From NCBI GenBank assembly GCA_945881945.1, contig CAMCVO010000003.1, positions 1 through 64,000 on the forward strand: a stretch of 64,000 bases of DNA, in the 5' to 3' direction. The position numbers were made by a program, and so were the translations under genes. Shown piece after piece: positions 38,193 to 47,984 of the stretch (the first letter of the stretch is position 1; each line of letters starts with the position of its first letter). Source of the DNA: Bifidobacterium breve (lineage in GTDB: Bacteria > Actinomycetota > Actinomycetes > Nanopelagicales > Nanopelagicaceae). The notes beneath the pieces are model-generated. The model worked only from the letters and a program-made list of their open reading frames with translations, had not been told where the DNA came from and made no database searches.

Positions 38193-39416
38193 CTAGTTAA
38201 CTACTACTAAACCAAAACTCACACCCGAATCAGTGATTACTACAGTTCCAATTTCATTGTTTGATGCGATTGCAACTGCTGGGGCGGAGAGTGTGTGAGC
38301 GGAGATAACTTCACCCTTCTTACCCAATTCAAGGAGCACTGATGAAGCTGTCTTAGGTTTCCACGCAGGTACACCTTTAATCGCACCTGATGAGACAAAT
38401 GTCGCCCAAGTATTCTTGCTTACACTCGCCAAAGCAGATGATCTAGATGGGTACCTGGTATTCCAAACTGGCTTATTAAGAGCAGAAAATTTGGTTACTG
38501 CTGCTTCTTGTTTATTTGAATATAGAACCTGACCTGCCTGCAGCAAACCAGCATCAATTGAATTCCAACTTCTAGTTGTATTTTTAAGAGTAGCTCGGGC
38601 AACTTGCTGCAACACACCTAAGCTAGAAATTCTTATAGTCAATGCGTCCAATTTACTTATTGGTTTAACTTTTAACAATGACTCTCCGCTTGCACCAACT
38701 GCGGTTAGGCTGCCATCGGCATTCAAAATTGCATCATTTATTTGGGTACTTTTTGATCCGATTTTAATTATTGGAGAAAATACACCAGTTTTGGTGGTTG
38801 ATAAATAGAAGCCTGATGTTGCTGACTTCTCGTATAAGTTGCCAACAATTATTAAATTACTAGCTGATATCAGTATTTTTCTAGGAGTAATTATGTTTTG
38901 TGAAACATACTCATATGAATTCAATAAATTACCAGTACTGCCTACCTGCCAGAGCTTAATTCGGTTGAGTGGAGTTATGGCAGGTTGAGTAGGGTCAATC
39001 ACCACATTATCTGGGTTTAAAACTCTTGTCGGAGATGGTGTTGGAGTTGGCACTATTTGTGATGAGCTTGCACCAACTACCCAAATACTTCCATCTGCAT
39101 CAATTGCAGCATTTGTGGCAATTTCATCAGTTAATCCAGGTAATCTTAAATTCCACATTGGCGCACCAATTGATGAGTAGCTGGTGATAAATCCATCACT
39201 TAAACCGGTAATCGTGCCGCCAAGCCAAGGTGAAGTTGCAGATTCAGTTGTACCTACCAGAACGATACTTACTGGGGTAAGTAATACATCACTTATCTGA
39301 TCAGACTTAGTGTAGTTCAATTCAACTAAGGATTTTGTAATCTTCATCGATGCAGCATTAGCTGGTGCCAAGGGAATTAATACAGCAGCAAAAATTAGAC
39401 TTAAGATTTTTTTCAA
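38193..39416 (-). CDS. Secreted repeat protein of unknown function
   Basis: A 407-residue exported protein. Residues 1-21 form a signal peptide ending ANAA. The mature part is rich in Ser, Thr, Ile and Val, and has repeated short strands of the type DGSIWVVGAS, DGSLTAVGAS and ASNLIIVGNL, which suggest a beta-propeller or quinoprotein-like fold. A Pro/Thr linker (PTPTPSPTR) occurs near 127. No enzyme motif is visible. It overlaps proC by 4 bases, which is odd for an extracellular protein and probably reflects compaction. Confidence 0.72.
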   Translation of the reverse strand: MKKILSLIFAAVLIPLAPANAASMKITKSLVELNYTKSDQISDVLLTPVSIVLVGTTESATSPWLGGTITGLSDGFITSYSSIGAPMWNLRLPGLTDEIATNAAIDADGSIWVVGASSSQIVPTPTPSPTRVLNPDNVVIDPTQPAITPLNRIKLWQVGSTGNLLNSYEYVSQNIITPRKILISASNLIIVGNLYEKSATSGFYLSTTKTGVFSPIIKIGSKSTQINDAILNADGSLTAVGASGESLLKVKPISKLDALTIRISSLGVLQQVARATLKNTTRSWNSIDAGLLQAGQVLYSNKQEAAVTKFSALNKPVWNTRYPSRSSALASVSKNTWATFVSSGAIKGVPAWKPKTASSVLLELGKKGEVISAHTLSAPAVAIASNNEIGTVVITDSGVSFGLVVVN

Positions 39417-40225
39417 GCTAGCTCCTGAGCCCGACTTTTAGCAGCACTCATAGCTTTAAAAATAATATTTTCTAAATTACTAGCAGAAAAAACCTCAAGC
39501 GCTGCTGCGGTGGTGCCTTTTGGACTTGTCACATTCTTACGCAATGTGGCCGCATCTAAATTACTCTCTTTTAACATTGCAGCTGAGCCAGAGATTGTCT
39601 CGATTGCTAACTTGGTGGCAATTTCATCTGTTAAACCAAGCTCAACTCCTGCTTTTACCATCGCCTCAATAAAATAGAATAAATAAGCAGGGCCAGATCC
39701 ACTTAACGCAGTTACTGCATCTATTTTGTCCTCTGAAACCACAACTACCTCACCAGTAGTTGAAAATAACTCAATAGCAATCTTTAAATCATCGCTGCTT
39801 GCTTTTGCACCAACTGCAATTGCTGAAATTCCCTTACCAATTTGTGCTGGAGTATTTGGCATTGCCCTAATAACGGGATTATTTGTCTGTAACTGGTCCT
39901 CTATAAATTTGATTGTTTTTCCCGCAGCAATTGAGATAACAAGCGTTTCTGGCTGGATTGTCTGCTTTAACTCAGTTAATACATCAGCTAAATCCTGGGG
40001 TTTAACTGCAAGAAAAATTACATTACAGCTCTCTGCAATTGTTGAAATTTCTTTCACTTTAACCTGGTATTGACTCTTAATTTGCTCTAACTTCTCCGGG
40101 CTCTTATCGGCAATACAGATCTGATCACTAGTTATTGATTTCATCAGCAAACTCTTTATGATTGATGAGCCCATCACGCCAACGCCAATGAAGCCTAGGC
40201 ATTTATTTGTAAGTGATGTACTCAT
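39413..40225 (-). CDS. proC: Pyrroline-5-carboxylate reductase
   Basis: A 270-residue enzyme making proline with NAD(P)H. The Rossmann loop is GVGVMGSSI near 15-23. MPNTPAQIGKG near 122, SGSGPAYLFYFIEAM near 170 and the C-terminal VTSPKGTTAAAL near 236 are family signatures. A TAGGCT box 6 bases before the ATG suggests a leaderless start. It heads a unit with the secreted repeat protein and bS22. Confidence 0.95.
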   Translation of the reverse strand: MSTSLTNKCLGFIGVGVMGSSIIKSLLMKSITSDQICIADKSPEKLEQIKSQYQVKVKEISTIAESCNVIFLAVKPQDLADVLTELKQTIQPETLVISIAAGKTIKFIEDQLQTNNPVIRAMPNTPAQIGKGISAIAVGAKASSDDLKIAIELFSTTGEVVVVSEDKIDAVTALSGSGPAYLFYFIEAMVKAGVELGLTDEIATKLAIETISGSAAMLKESNLDAATLRKNVTSPKGTTAAALEVFSASNLENIIFKAMSAAKSRAQELA

Positions 40226-40231
40226 ACTTCA

Positions 40232-40237
40232 AGCCTA
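40232..40237 (-). promoter_or_regulatory. -10 box TAGGCT of proC
   Basis: On the minus strand TAGGCT is followed by 6 bases and the proC ATG. The promoter of the divergent cysteine-rich gene occupies the other end of the same 56-base gap. Confidence 0.5.
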
Positions 40238-40267
40238 CCCAATTAGTCTTTAACCATACTTAACCCT

Positions 40268-40273
40268 TAAACT
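40268..40273 (+). promoter_or_regulatory. Possible -10 box TAAACT of the cysteine-rich protein gene
   Basis: TAAACT is followed by 8 bases and the ATG at 40282. An out-of-frame ATG at 40274 also lies in between. Spacing is two bases longer than the commonest layout in this window. Confidence 0.4.
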
Positions 40274-40281
40274 ATGGCGCT

Positions 40282-41142
40282 ATGGCGAGTAAAAGCAGAG
40301 ACAAATCCAAGCTATCAAAGAATGAGGTTGCTGCTAATTTTGTGCGGGATTGGGTTGAGTTTGAAAACCCAGCAAATCCTGAGGAAATATTCAAGTGTGA
40401 TTTAACCTGGCTAACATCGTATTGGCAATGTATTTACGGAAATGGTTGTTGTGGCATTGATGCTGACAAACCAGATGCTGGCTGCTGTTCAGATGGGGCT
40501 TACTACACTGGGAAAGAGGATGAAAAAAGAGTTTTTGAAGCGGCCAAGAAACTAACTAGAGCTGATTGGCAATTTTATGATCAAGCTAGACCAAAAAAAG
40601 TTGGTGGTAAATTACAAATTACTGAGATTGGATTAGATAAGGATCGCAAGACTAAAAAAATTAAAGACTCTTGCATATTTTTAAATCGGGTTGGTTATGA
40701 AGCGCCTGGATATACCGGATCCTTTGGTTGCGCACTCCACCATTTGGCTCTTAAAGAGCAGGTGCATTTTGTTGATACCAAACCAGATATTTGTTGGCAA
40801 TTACCTATTCGCAGATCTTGGGAGACTCGTGAATATGGAGATGAAGAAATTACTGTTGTGGTAATTGGTGAGTACACCAGAACTGCCTGGGGTGAAGGAG
40901 GTGCTGATTTTGATTGGTACTGCACCAGTAACTCTGAGGCCCATGTGGGAAGAGTTCCGGTATATAAATCAAGTGAGGTTGAGTTAACCAAAATGATGGG
41001 TCGAAAAGGGTACGCCGAACTAGTTAAATTATGTGACAGTCGAATGGCTGCGATATCCGCCACCCGTAAGGCACAAAAAAAGCGTGAACTTCCACTCTTT
41101 GTGATTCACCCTGCCACAAAAGCTGTGCAAGAAGGACGATAG
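40282..41142 (+). CDS. Cysteine-rich conserved protein of unknown function
   Basis: A 286-residue soluble protein. I do not recognise a family with confidence. Cysteines cluster early: FKCDLTW, then WQCIYGNGCCGID and AGCCSDG within about 35 residues. More follow at DSCIFLN, FGCALHH, DICWQL and WYCTSN. The arrangement suggests an iron-sulfur or zinc site. Charged N- and C-terminal tails flank the core, and there is no signal peptide or membrane helix. It precedes radA by 26 bases on the same strand, though radA has its own promoter-like box. Confidence 0.75.
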   Translation: MASKSRDKSKLSKNEVAANFVRDWVEFENPANPEEIFKCDLTWLTSYWQCIYGNGCCGIDADKPDAGCCSDGAYYTGKEDEKRVFEAAKKLTRADWQFYDQARPKKVGGKLQITEIGLDKDRKTKKIKDSCIFLNRVGYEAPGYTGSFGCALHHLALKEQVHFVDTKPDICWQLPIRRSWETREYGDEEITVVVIGEYTRTAWGEGGADFDWYCTSNSEAHVGRVPVYKSSEVELTKMMGRKGYAELVKLCDSRMAAISATRKAQKKRELPLFVIHPATKAVQEGR

Positions 41143-41156
41143 TCAGCGCTAGCCAT

Positions 41157-41162
41157 TAGATT
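41157..41162 (+). promoter_or_regulatory. -10 box TAGATT of radA
   Basis: TAGATT is followed by 6 bases and the radA ATG at 41169, in a 26-base gap with no Shine-Dalgarno sequence. It allows leaderless radA transcription independent of the upstream gene. Confidence 0.48.
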
Positions 41163-41168
41163 AACGCC

Positions 41169-42539
41169 ATGGCAAAATCACCAGCAAAAGATCCATTTCG
41201 ATGTGTTGAGTGTGGCTGGAGTGCAACTAAATGGGTTGGTAGATGCGGTGAGTGCCAAGCTTGGGGAACTGTTGAAGAGATCGCAGCTCCAAAAAAACTT
41301 TCATTAGTTGCCGGTTCAATAACCTCAGCTGCAAAACCAATTGGTGATGTTGATTTAGCAAGTGCGAAAGCAAGAAGTAGTGGAGTTGGTGAACTAGATA
41401 GAGTTTTAGGTGGTGGGTTGGTACCAGGAGCTGCAATTCTGCTTGCCGGTGAGCCTGGAGTTGGTAAGTCAACATTACTTTTAACAGTTGCAGCAGAAAC
41501 TGCCAAACAAGGAATTCTTGCTTTATACATAAGTGGTGAAGAGTCTGCTTCTCAAGTTAGATTACGGGCAGAGCGGCTCAATGCAATTGATAAAAATTTG
41601 TGGCTAGCAGCAGAGTCTGATTTAGGCGCAGTTATTGCCCATATTGATTCAGTTAAACCTGAGTTATTAGTAATTGATTCAATTCAAACCATTTCAAGTA
41701 CCACAGTTGATGGCTCTCCAGGTGGCGTTACTCAAGTTCGTGAGATTGCTGCAGCTTTAATTAGAATCGCTAAAGAGCGATCAATAACCTTGGTGCTGGT
41801 AGGACATGTAACAAAAGATGGCTCTATTGCTGGCCCCCGATTACTTGAACACTTGGTGGATGTAGTTCTTAACTTTGAAGGAGAGCGTCACTCTCGTCTT
41901 AGATTGATAAGAGCAATAAAAAATCGCTTTGGTGCCTCTGATGAGGTTGGGTGTTTTGATTTAAATGACTCTGGCATCGTTGGATTACCAGATCCAACTG
42001 GCTTATTCACATCCCGTCACACCGATCCAGTTCCTGGCACCTGTGTCACAGTTGCATTAGAGGGCAGACGAGCCTTGCTTGCTGAGATTCAATCATTAGT
42101 TAGTGCGCCAAACTCTGAGGGTAGAGATTGGGGAAACTCAAGACGAGTAACAAGTGGATTAGATAACTCACGGACTGCAATGACTTTGGCAGTGTTAGAG
42201 CTTCGAGCTGGAATTAAAATCTCAGGTCGAGATGTTTATGTTGCAACTGTTGGTGGCATGAAAATTAATGAACCTTCCGCTGATCTTGCAGTGGCGCTCT
42301 CGGTTGGATCTGCTGCTAAAGGTTTAGCACTTCCAGCTGATTTGGTCGCAATTGGTGAGGTTGGGTTAGCTGGTGAAATTAGAAAAGTAACTGGAATTAC
42401 TCAACGAGTGTCAGAGGCTGCGCGGCTTGGTTTTAAACGAGCAATCGTTCCAGTAGGTAGTGATTTAAAGATTGCTGGAATTGAGATATTAGAGGCAGCT
42501 CGGGTTGAGCAAGCAATTAGTAAGGTGAAGATTAATTAG
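41169..42539 (+). CDS. radA: DNA repair protein RadA
   Basis: A 456-residue RecA-like ATPase for recombinational repair. A four-Cys zinc finger (Cys12, 15, 26, 29) is followed by Walker A GEPGVGKS (94-101), the RadA-specific KNRFG at 250-254, and a C-terminal Lon-like domain containing GMKINEPSADLA. It promotes branch migration of recombination intermediates. Its end overlaps the convergent clpC by 8 bases. Confidence 0.96.
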   Translation: MAKSPAKDPFRCVECGWSATKWVGRCGECQAWGTVEEIAAPKKLSLVAGSITSAAKPIGDVDLASAKARSSGVGELDRVLGGGLVPGAAILLAGEPGVGKSTLLLTVAAETAKQGILALYISGEESASQVRLRAERLNAIDKNLWLAAESDLGAVIAHIDSVKPELLVIDSIQTISSTTVDGSPGGVTQVREIAAALIRIAKERSITLVLVGHVTKDGSIAGPRLLEHLVDVVLNFEGERHSRLRLIRAIKNRFGASDEVGCFDLNDSGIVGLPDPTGLFTSRHTDPVPGTCVTVALEGRRALLAEIQSLVSAPNSEGRDWGNSRRVTSGLDNSRTAMTLAVLELRAGIKISGRDVYVATVGGMKINEPSADLAVALSVGSAAKGLALPADLVAIGEVGLAGEIRKVTGITQRVSEAARLGFKRAIVPVGSDLKIAGIEILEAARVEQAISKVKIN

Positions 42540-45030
42540 TTGCTTCTGCTAAATCACCAGGTGTATCTGGCAACGCAGATCTTGGCGTACCTTTGAAGGT
42601 AAAGGTTGCTTCAGGCGTCTCATCTGAAACATCTACCAAAATAATCTCACCCGCCTTTAAATCACCAAATAGCATCTTCTCAGATAAAACATCTTCAAGC
42701 TCTCGCTGGATTGTTCTACGAAGTGGGCGAGCGCCAAGCACTGGGTCATAACCACGCTTTGCTAGCAATGACTTAGCGCCAGTTGTTAATTCAATTCCCA
42801 TATCTTTTGCCTTTAATCGTTCATCTAATAGAGCAACCATTAGATCAACAATCTTGACAATCTCATTTTCAGTTAACTGATGGAAGACCACAATGTCATC
42901 GATACGGTTTAAGAACTCAGGGCGGAAGTGAGTCTTTAACTCATCTCCTACCTTTGCCTTCATCCGCTCATAACTTCCCTGTGCATCTGCCACATTGGCA
43001 AAGCCAAGTGAGAGTGATTTAGAGATATCACGAGTTCCAAGGTTGGTTGTCATAATGATTATGGTGTTTTTAAAGTCAACAACTCGACCTTGGGCATCAG
43101 TTAGACGACCATCTTCTAGTACCTGAAGCAATGAGTTAAAGATATCTGGGTGTGCTTTTTCAATCTCATCAAATAACACAACTGAGAATGGACGACGACG
43201 CACCTTCTCTGTTAATTGACCACCCTCGTCATAACCAACATAACCAGGAGGGGCACCAAATAAACGAGAGGCGGTGTGTTTTTCAGAGTACTCAGACATA
43301 TCTAATTGAATTAATGCATCAGCATCACCCAATAGGAATTGTGCCAAAGTTCTAGATAGCTCCGTCTTTCCAACACCAGAAGGGCCGGCAAAGATAAATG
43401 ATCCACCAGGACGTTTTGGATCTTTAAGTCCAGCGCGAGTTCGTCTAATTGCTTGCGACAAAGCTTTAATTGCTTGATCTTGGCCAATCACACGGCGGTG
43501 TAATTCATCTTCCATTTTAAGTAGTCGAGCAGTCTCTGCCTCGGTTAATTTAAATACTGGAATACCAGTTGCAGTTGAAAGAACCTCAGCAATTAACTCC
43601 TCATCAACCTCGGCAACCACATCAAGGTCACCAGCTTTCCAATTCTTCTCTTTATCAGCTTTTTCAGTGATTAATGATTTCTCTTTATCGCGAAGTGAAG
43701 CTGCCTTTTCAAAATCTTGTCCATCAATAGCAGACTCTTTTTCTTTACGAGCAGCTGCAATCTTGTCATCATATTCACGGATTTCAGGTGGCACAGTCAT
43801 TCGGCGAATGCGAAGGCGAGAGCCAGCCTCATCAATTAAATCAATTGCCTTATCTGGTAGATGACGATCTGATACATAACGATCAGCAAGGGTTGCAGCA
43901 GAGACTAATGCCCCATCTGAGATAGACACTTTATGGTGGCTTTCATAACGATCCCGAAGTCCCTTTAAAATCTCAATTGTGTGGGCAACAGTTGGTTCTG
44001 CAACCTGAATTGGTTGAAAGCGTCGCTCGAGTGCAGCATCTTTTTCTAAATGCTTGCGGTACTCATCCAAAGTAGTTGCACCAATTGTCTGTAACTCACC
44101 ACGGGCAAGCATTGGTTTCAATATTGAAGCTGCATCAATCGCACCCTCGGCAGCTCCGGCACCGACTAATGTGTGAATCTCGTCAATAAACAAAATAATG
44201 TCGCCACGGGTACGAATCTCCTTTAGAACTTTCTTTAACCGCTCTTCAAAATCACCACGGTATCTAGAACCTGCAACTAATGCACCAAGATCTAATGAGT
44301 AAAGTTGTTTATCCTTAAGTGTTTCTGGAATATCACCTTTGACAATTGCCTGAGCTAATCCTTCAACAACTGCTGTCTTTCCAACTCCAGGTTCACCAAT
44401 TAATACTGGATTATTTTTAGTTCGGCGAGAGAGCACCTGCATTACTCGCTCAATCTCTTTCTCTCTACCAATTACTGGATCTAACTTTCCTTCTCTTGCT
44501 GCTTGGGTAAGGTTTCGACCAAATTGATCTAAAACTAATGATGTTGATGGTTGGCCCTCTGCTGGTCCACCGGCAGTTACTGCCTCTTTGCCTTGGTAGC
44601 CAGATAGCAACTGGATTACTTGTTGGCGAACCCGAGATAAATCTGCACCAAGTTTTACAAGAACTTGTGCTGCAACACCTTCGCCTTCACGAATTAAACC
44701 TAACAGGATATGTTCGGTACCAATGTAGTTATGGCCTAACTGCAAAGCCTCACGAAGAGAAAGTTCTAAAACTTTTTTAGCTCGTGGAGTAAACGGAATA
44801 TGACCAGAAGGTGCTTGTTGTCCTTGGCCAATAATCTCTTCTACTTGGGAGCGAACTGCCTCTAATGAAATACCAAGAGATTCAAGTCCCTTAGCAGCAA
44901 CACCTTCGCCTTCATGAATTAAACCTAAAAGGATATGTTCGGTACCAATGTAATTATGGTTAAGCATGCGTGCTTCTTCTTGCGCCAGCACAACAACGCG
45001 TCTGGCACGATCGGTAAACCGTTCAAACAT
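42532..45030 (-). CDS. clpC: ATP-dependent Clp protease ATP-binding subunit ClpC
   Basis: An 832-residue Hsp100 unfoldase that feeds substrates to ClpP. Two Clp_N repeats occupy about 1-145, Walker A1 is GEPGVGKT (212-219), a UVR-type coiled region lies near 425-460, and the second ATPase domain has [14 protein letters not shown] near 550. GAKKAEN-like adaptor features cannot be judged. AAAGG lies 9 bases before the ATG, so unlike many neighbours it has a real leader. An inverted repeat lies upstream at 45061-45102. Confidence 0.96.
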   Translation of the reverse strand: MFERFTDRARRVVVLAQEEARMLNHNYIGTEHILLGLIHEGEGVAAKGLESLGISLEAVRSQVEEIIGQGQQAPSGHIPFTPRAKKVLELSLREALQLGHNYIGTEHILLGLIREGEGVAAQVLVKLGADLSRVRQQVIQLLSGYQGKEAVTAGGPAEGQPSTSLVLDQFGRNLTQAAREGKLDPVIGREKEIERVMQVLSRRTKNNPVLIGEPGVGKTAVVEGLAQAIVKGDIPETLKDKQLYSLDLGALVAGSRYRGDFEERLKKVLKEIRTRGDIILFIDEIHTLVGAGAAEGAIDAASILKPMLARGELQTIGATTLDEYRKHLEKDAALERRFQPIQVAEPTVAHTIEILKGLRDRYESHHKVSISDGALVSAATLADRYVSDRHLPDKAIDLIDEAGSRLRIRRMTVPPEIREYDDKIAAARKEKESAIDGQDFEKAASLRDKEKSLITEKADKEKNWKAGDLDVVAEVDEELIAEVLSTATGIPVFKLTEAETARLLKMEDELHRRVIGQDQAIKALSQAIRRTRAGLKDPKRPGGSFIFAGPSGVGKTELSRTLAQFLLGDADALIQLDMSEYSEKHTASRLFGAPPGYVGYDEGGQLTEKVRRRPFSVVLFDEIEKAHPDIFNSLLQVLEDGRLTDAQGRVVDFKNTIIIMTTNLGTRDISKSLSLGFANVADAQGSYERMKAKVGDELKTHFRPEFLNRIDDIVVFHQLTENEIVKIVDLMVALLDERLKAKDMGIELTTGAKSLLAKRGYDPVLGARPLRRTIQRELEDVLSEKMLFGDLKAGEIILVDVSDETPEATFTFKGTPRSALPDTPGDLAEATN

Positions 45031-45060
45031 TGCTCAAACCTTTCTTATCCTGATGTAAAT

Positions 45061-45102
45061 AGCCTAATACCAAGTTGGGACATTGTGCACTTCGATTAGG
45101 CT
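45061..45102. promoter_or_regulatory. 8-bp inverted repeat upstream of clpC
   Basis: AGCCTAAT (45061-45068) and ATTAGGCT (45095-45102) are perfect inverted repeats separated by 26 bases, 31 to 72 bases before the clpC ATG. They could be operator half-sites or the stem of a leader structure. They do not resemble the HAIR or CIRCE elements of heat-shock regulation. Confidence 0.38.
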
Positions 45103-45144
45103 GTGAATAACTCACCCATATGTTGGGCCTGTTATGGCTTTATA

Positions 45145-45160
45145 ACCCCACAATTGGGGT
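45145..45160 (-). terminator. Possible terminator between the acetyltransferase and clpC
   Basis: ACCCCA (45145-45150) and TGGGGT (45155-45160) form a 6-bp GC-rich stem with a CAAT loop, 17 bases beyond the acetyltransferase stop on the minus strand. The following bases are TTATAAAG, not a strong T-run, so termination efficiency is uncertain. Confidence 0.42.
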
Positions 45161-45176
45161 GTTTATGCCCGAAAAC

Positions 45177-45677
45177 TTAAAGAATTTTAAGCATTCTGGT
45201 ATTTCCCAGTGTGTTGGGTTTAACACTCTCTAGATCCAGGAACTCAGCAATACCCTCATCATAGGATCGCAGCAGTTGGGTATAAATCTCAGGATCAACT
45301 GGTGAGCCTTGTATTTCTTTAAATCCATGAGAGCCAAAAAACTTTGTTTCAAAGGTTAAGCAAAATACTTTTTTTACCCCAACCTCTTTAGCTTTAATTA
45401 AAATACTCTCCAAAATTAAATGTCCTACTCCTTTGCCATGCATTTGATCAACCACTGCAACTGTTCTAACCTCAGCTATATCCTCCCAAAGCACATGCAA
45501 TGCGCCACAACCAACTACTTCGCCGTCAACTTCTGCTACTACAAATTCTTGCACGCTTTCAAATAGAGTTACCGTCTCTTTAGATAGAAGTTTTCGTTCA
45601 GCTGCATATGCATCAACAATTGCTCTTATTTTTTTAACATCAGAAGTTTTAGCAGGTCTAATTACAACAGACATCAT
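45177..45677 (-). CDS. GNAT acetyltransferase, ArgA-like (N-acetylglutamate synthase candidate)
   Basis: A 166-residue single-domain GNAT protein. The acetyl-CoA loop region reads [17 protein letters not shown], and the C-terminal [19 protein letters not shown] matches ArgA-type N-acetylglutamate synthases, including the short mycobacterial enzyme. It would acetylate glutamate at the start of arginine synthesis. Other GNAT substrates are possible. The start overlaps the lysS stop as ATGA, so the two are coupled. Confidence 0.83.
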   Translation of the reverse strand: MMSVVIRPAKTSDVKKIRAIVDAYAAERKLLSKETVTLFESVQEFVVAEVDGEVVGCGALHVLWEDIAEVRTVAVVDQMHGKGVGHLILESILIKAKEVGVKKVFCLTFETKFFGSHGFKEIQGSPVDPEIYTQLLRSYDEGIAEFLDLESVKPNTLGNTRMLKIL

Positions 45678-47170
45678 TCATCTCCAGCAGTTGGCTTTAC
45701 TAATGGAAATAAAATGGTCTCCCTGATTCCTAATCCAGTAAGTGCCATCAATAATCTATCTACACCCATTCCCATGCCTCCCATTGGCGGCATGCCATGC
45801 TCCATTGCTTTTAAGAAATCCTCATCTAATCCCATGGCCTCTAAATCACCAGATGCGCCAAGTTTTGCTTGTTCAACCAGTCGCTCGCGCTGAATAACTG
45901 GATCGATCAACTCTGAGTAACCAGTTGCCAACTCAAAACCTTCAACATAGAGATCCCATTTTTCAGCAACTCCAGGTGTGTCACGATGGGCCCTAACCAA
46001 TGGTGAGGTGTCTATTGGAAAGCCCATTACAAATGTTGGAGCAGTTAATGTTTTTATCGCTGTGTGTTCAAAAATCTCTTCAGCAATTTTGCCCTTAATC
46101 CATTTTGGGTCAAGTTTTATGCCTAATTTTGTGGCTATTTTCTTAAGCTCATCTATTGAGCTCTCGCCAGTAACTTTTTCACCAACCGCCTTAGAAATTG
46201 CCTCAAAAAGTGAAATTTGATTCCAATCACCACCAAGATCTAACTCCCTACCATCATGATGTTTAACTTTGTGAGAACCAAAAACAGCTTTGGCAGCATC
46301 TTGTACAAGATTTTTTGTTAACTGCGCCATAGTATGCCAATCACCATATGCCTCATATGTTTCAATCATTGCAAACTCTGGTGAGTGAGATGAGTCAGCG
46401 CCTTCATTACGGAAGTTTCTATTTATCTCAAATACTTTTTCAAGACCACCAACTACACATCGCTTTAAATATAGCTCTGGGGCGATTCGTAAAAATAGAT
46501 CCATCTCATATGCATTACTAAAGGTTTTAAATGGTCTAGCTGCTGCCCCACCATGCATTACCTGCAACATTGGAGTTTCTACCTCTAAAAAATCTCTGCT
46601 GCTAAATGTCTGTCGCAGTGATTTCATAACTGCTGGGCGCAATCTGGCATTGCTTCTTGCCTCTGGTCGAACAATTAAGTCCACATAACGCATTCGGACG
46701 CGGCTCTCTTCAGAGAGAGGTTTATGTTCTACCGGTAGTGGCCTTAAAGATTTTGCTGCCAACATAAATGAATTTGCCAGGATCGATAACTCACCGCGCT
46801 TTGATGTAATTACCTCACCGGTAACTGAAACAATGTCACCTAAGTCAATTTCAGATTTCCAGATCTCAAGTTGAGCGTCGCCAATTTTGTCTAATGAAAA
46901 CATAGCTTGTAGCTCAGTGCCATCACCTTCACGCAAATTAGCAAAACACAACTTGCCAGTGTCTCGCTTAAAAATTACACGTCCAGTAACTGATTCAATA
47001 ATTCCAGTTGCTACATCAATCGGTAGCTCTTTATGTTTATTTCTAATCTCTAATAAAGAGGTAGTTCGTGGAACAGATACTGGATAAGGCTCACCACCCC
47101 GACTTAATATTGCAGCCCGCTTTTCCCGTCGGATCCGCAGTTGTTCGGGTAGATCATCCTCATCAGCCAT
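45674..47170 (-). CDS. lysS: Lysyl-tRNA synthetase (class II)
   Basis: A 498-residue class II aminoacyl-tRNA synthetase with an N-terminal OB-fold anticodon domain (about 55-150). Motif 1 includes [13 protein letters not shown], motif 2 is [20 protein letters not shown] near 246, and motif 3 is [15 protein letters not shown] near 467. It charges tRNA-Lys. An upstream TAAGAT lies 10 bases before the ATG. It precedes the ArgA-like gene by overlap. Confidence 0.96.
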   Translation of the reverse strand: MADEDDLPEQLRIRREKRAAILSRGGEPYPVSVPRTTSLLEIRNKHKELPIDVATGIIESVTGRVIFKRDTGKLCFANLREGDGTELQAMFSLDKIGDAQLEIWKSEIDLGDIVSVTGEVITSKRGELSILANSFMLAAKSLRPLPVEHKPLSEESRVRMRYVDLIVRPEARSNARLRPAVMKSLRQTFSSRDFLEVETPMLQVMHGGAAARPFKTFSNAYEMDLFLRIAPELYLKRCVVGGLEKVFEINRNFRNEGADSSHSPEFAMIETYEAYGDWHTMAQLTKNLVQDAAKAVFGSHKVKHHDGRELDLGGDWNQISLFEAISKAVGEKVTGESSIDELKKIATKLGIKLDPKWIKGKIAEEIFEHTAIKTLTAPTFVMGFPIDTSPLVRAHRDTPGVAEKWDLYVEGFELATGYSELIDPVIQRERLVEQAKLGASGDLEAMGLDEDFLKAMEHGMPPMGGMGMGVDRLLMALTGLGIRETILFPLVKPTAGDE

Positions 47171-47210
47171 GATGTGTTAAATCTTAGCGGGTGCTGTGCG
47201 CAGTTATGAA

Positions 47211-47984
47211 TTAATTTCGCTCATGTACTAAGCGCAATCCGATCAATGTCAGATCTGGTTCATGAAATTCGATCATCTGACTAATTCCAAGTACCAATGG
47301 CGCAAGCCCGCCAGTTGCAATTACGCAGACATCGCCAGAATCTGGATACAAATCAGCTAGTTCATCAATTATTCGATTGACCAAACCATCTACTTGGCCA
47401 GCAAATCCAAATATGGTTCCAGATTGCAAGGCCTCAACAGTATTTTTGCCAATAACAGATCTTGGTTTTACTAATTCAACTTTACGAAGTTGAGCAGCTC
47501 TTGCAGCTAAAGCATCAACTGAGATCTCAATCCCGGGAGCTAGCGCGCCCCCCAAGAACTCTCCTTTTGGTGAAACCACATCCAAATTTGTTGATGTTCC
47601 AAAATCAACCACAATGGATGGACCATCAGCTCCATAAAGAGTAAATGCTGCCAATGAGTTAACAATCCGATCAGCGCCAATCTCTTTTGGATTATCTACT
47701 AATAGAGGTACACCAGTTTTAACACCTGGCTCAATAATTGTGGTCTTTACATCTTGAAAGTGGTCATCCAGTAATTTCCTAATCTCTCTAAGTATGGCTG
47801 GTACGGTTGAGCAGATCGCTACCCCAGAAATATCAAAACCTGCAACTAGAGCTGAGTATTGAAGCCAAAGCTCATCTGCGGTATCCCGAGGATCAGTTTT
47901 AACTCGCCATGATTGCTCTAATTTATCTTTGTTAAAAATTCCTAAAACTGTGTTGGTATTTCCAACATCTATTGCAAGTAACAT
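47211..47984 (-). CDS. coaX: Type III pantothenate kinase
   Basis: A 257-residue ASKHA-fold kinase starting coenzyme A synthesis. LLAIDVGNTNTVLG (2-15) is the phosphate-binding motif, GADRIVNSLAAF near 104 and FGTSTNLDVVSPKGEFLGGALAPGI near 126 are family signatures. The CoaX type is insensitive to CoA feedback. It shares one base with nadC upstream. Confidence 0.95.
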   Translation of the reverse strand: MLLAIDVGNTNTVLGIFNKDKLEQSWRVKTDPRDTADELWLQYSALVAGFDISGVAICSTVPAILREIRKLLDDHFQDVKTTIIEPGVKTGVPLLVDNPKEIGADRIVNSLAAFTLYGADGPSIVVDFGTSTNLDVVSPKGEFLGGALAPGIEISVDALAARAAQLRKVELVKPRSVIGKNTVEALQSGTIFGFAGQVDGLVNRIIDELADLYPDSGDVCVIATGGLAPLVLGISQMIEFHEPDLTLIGLRLVHERN

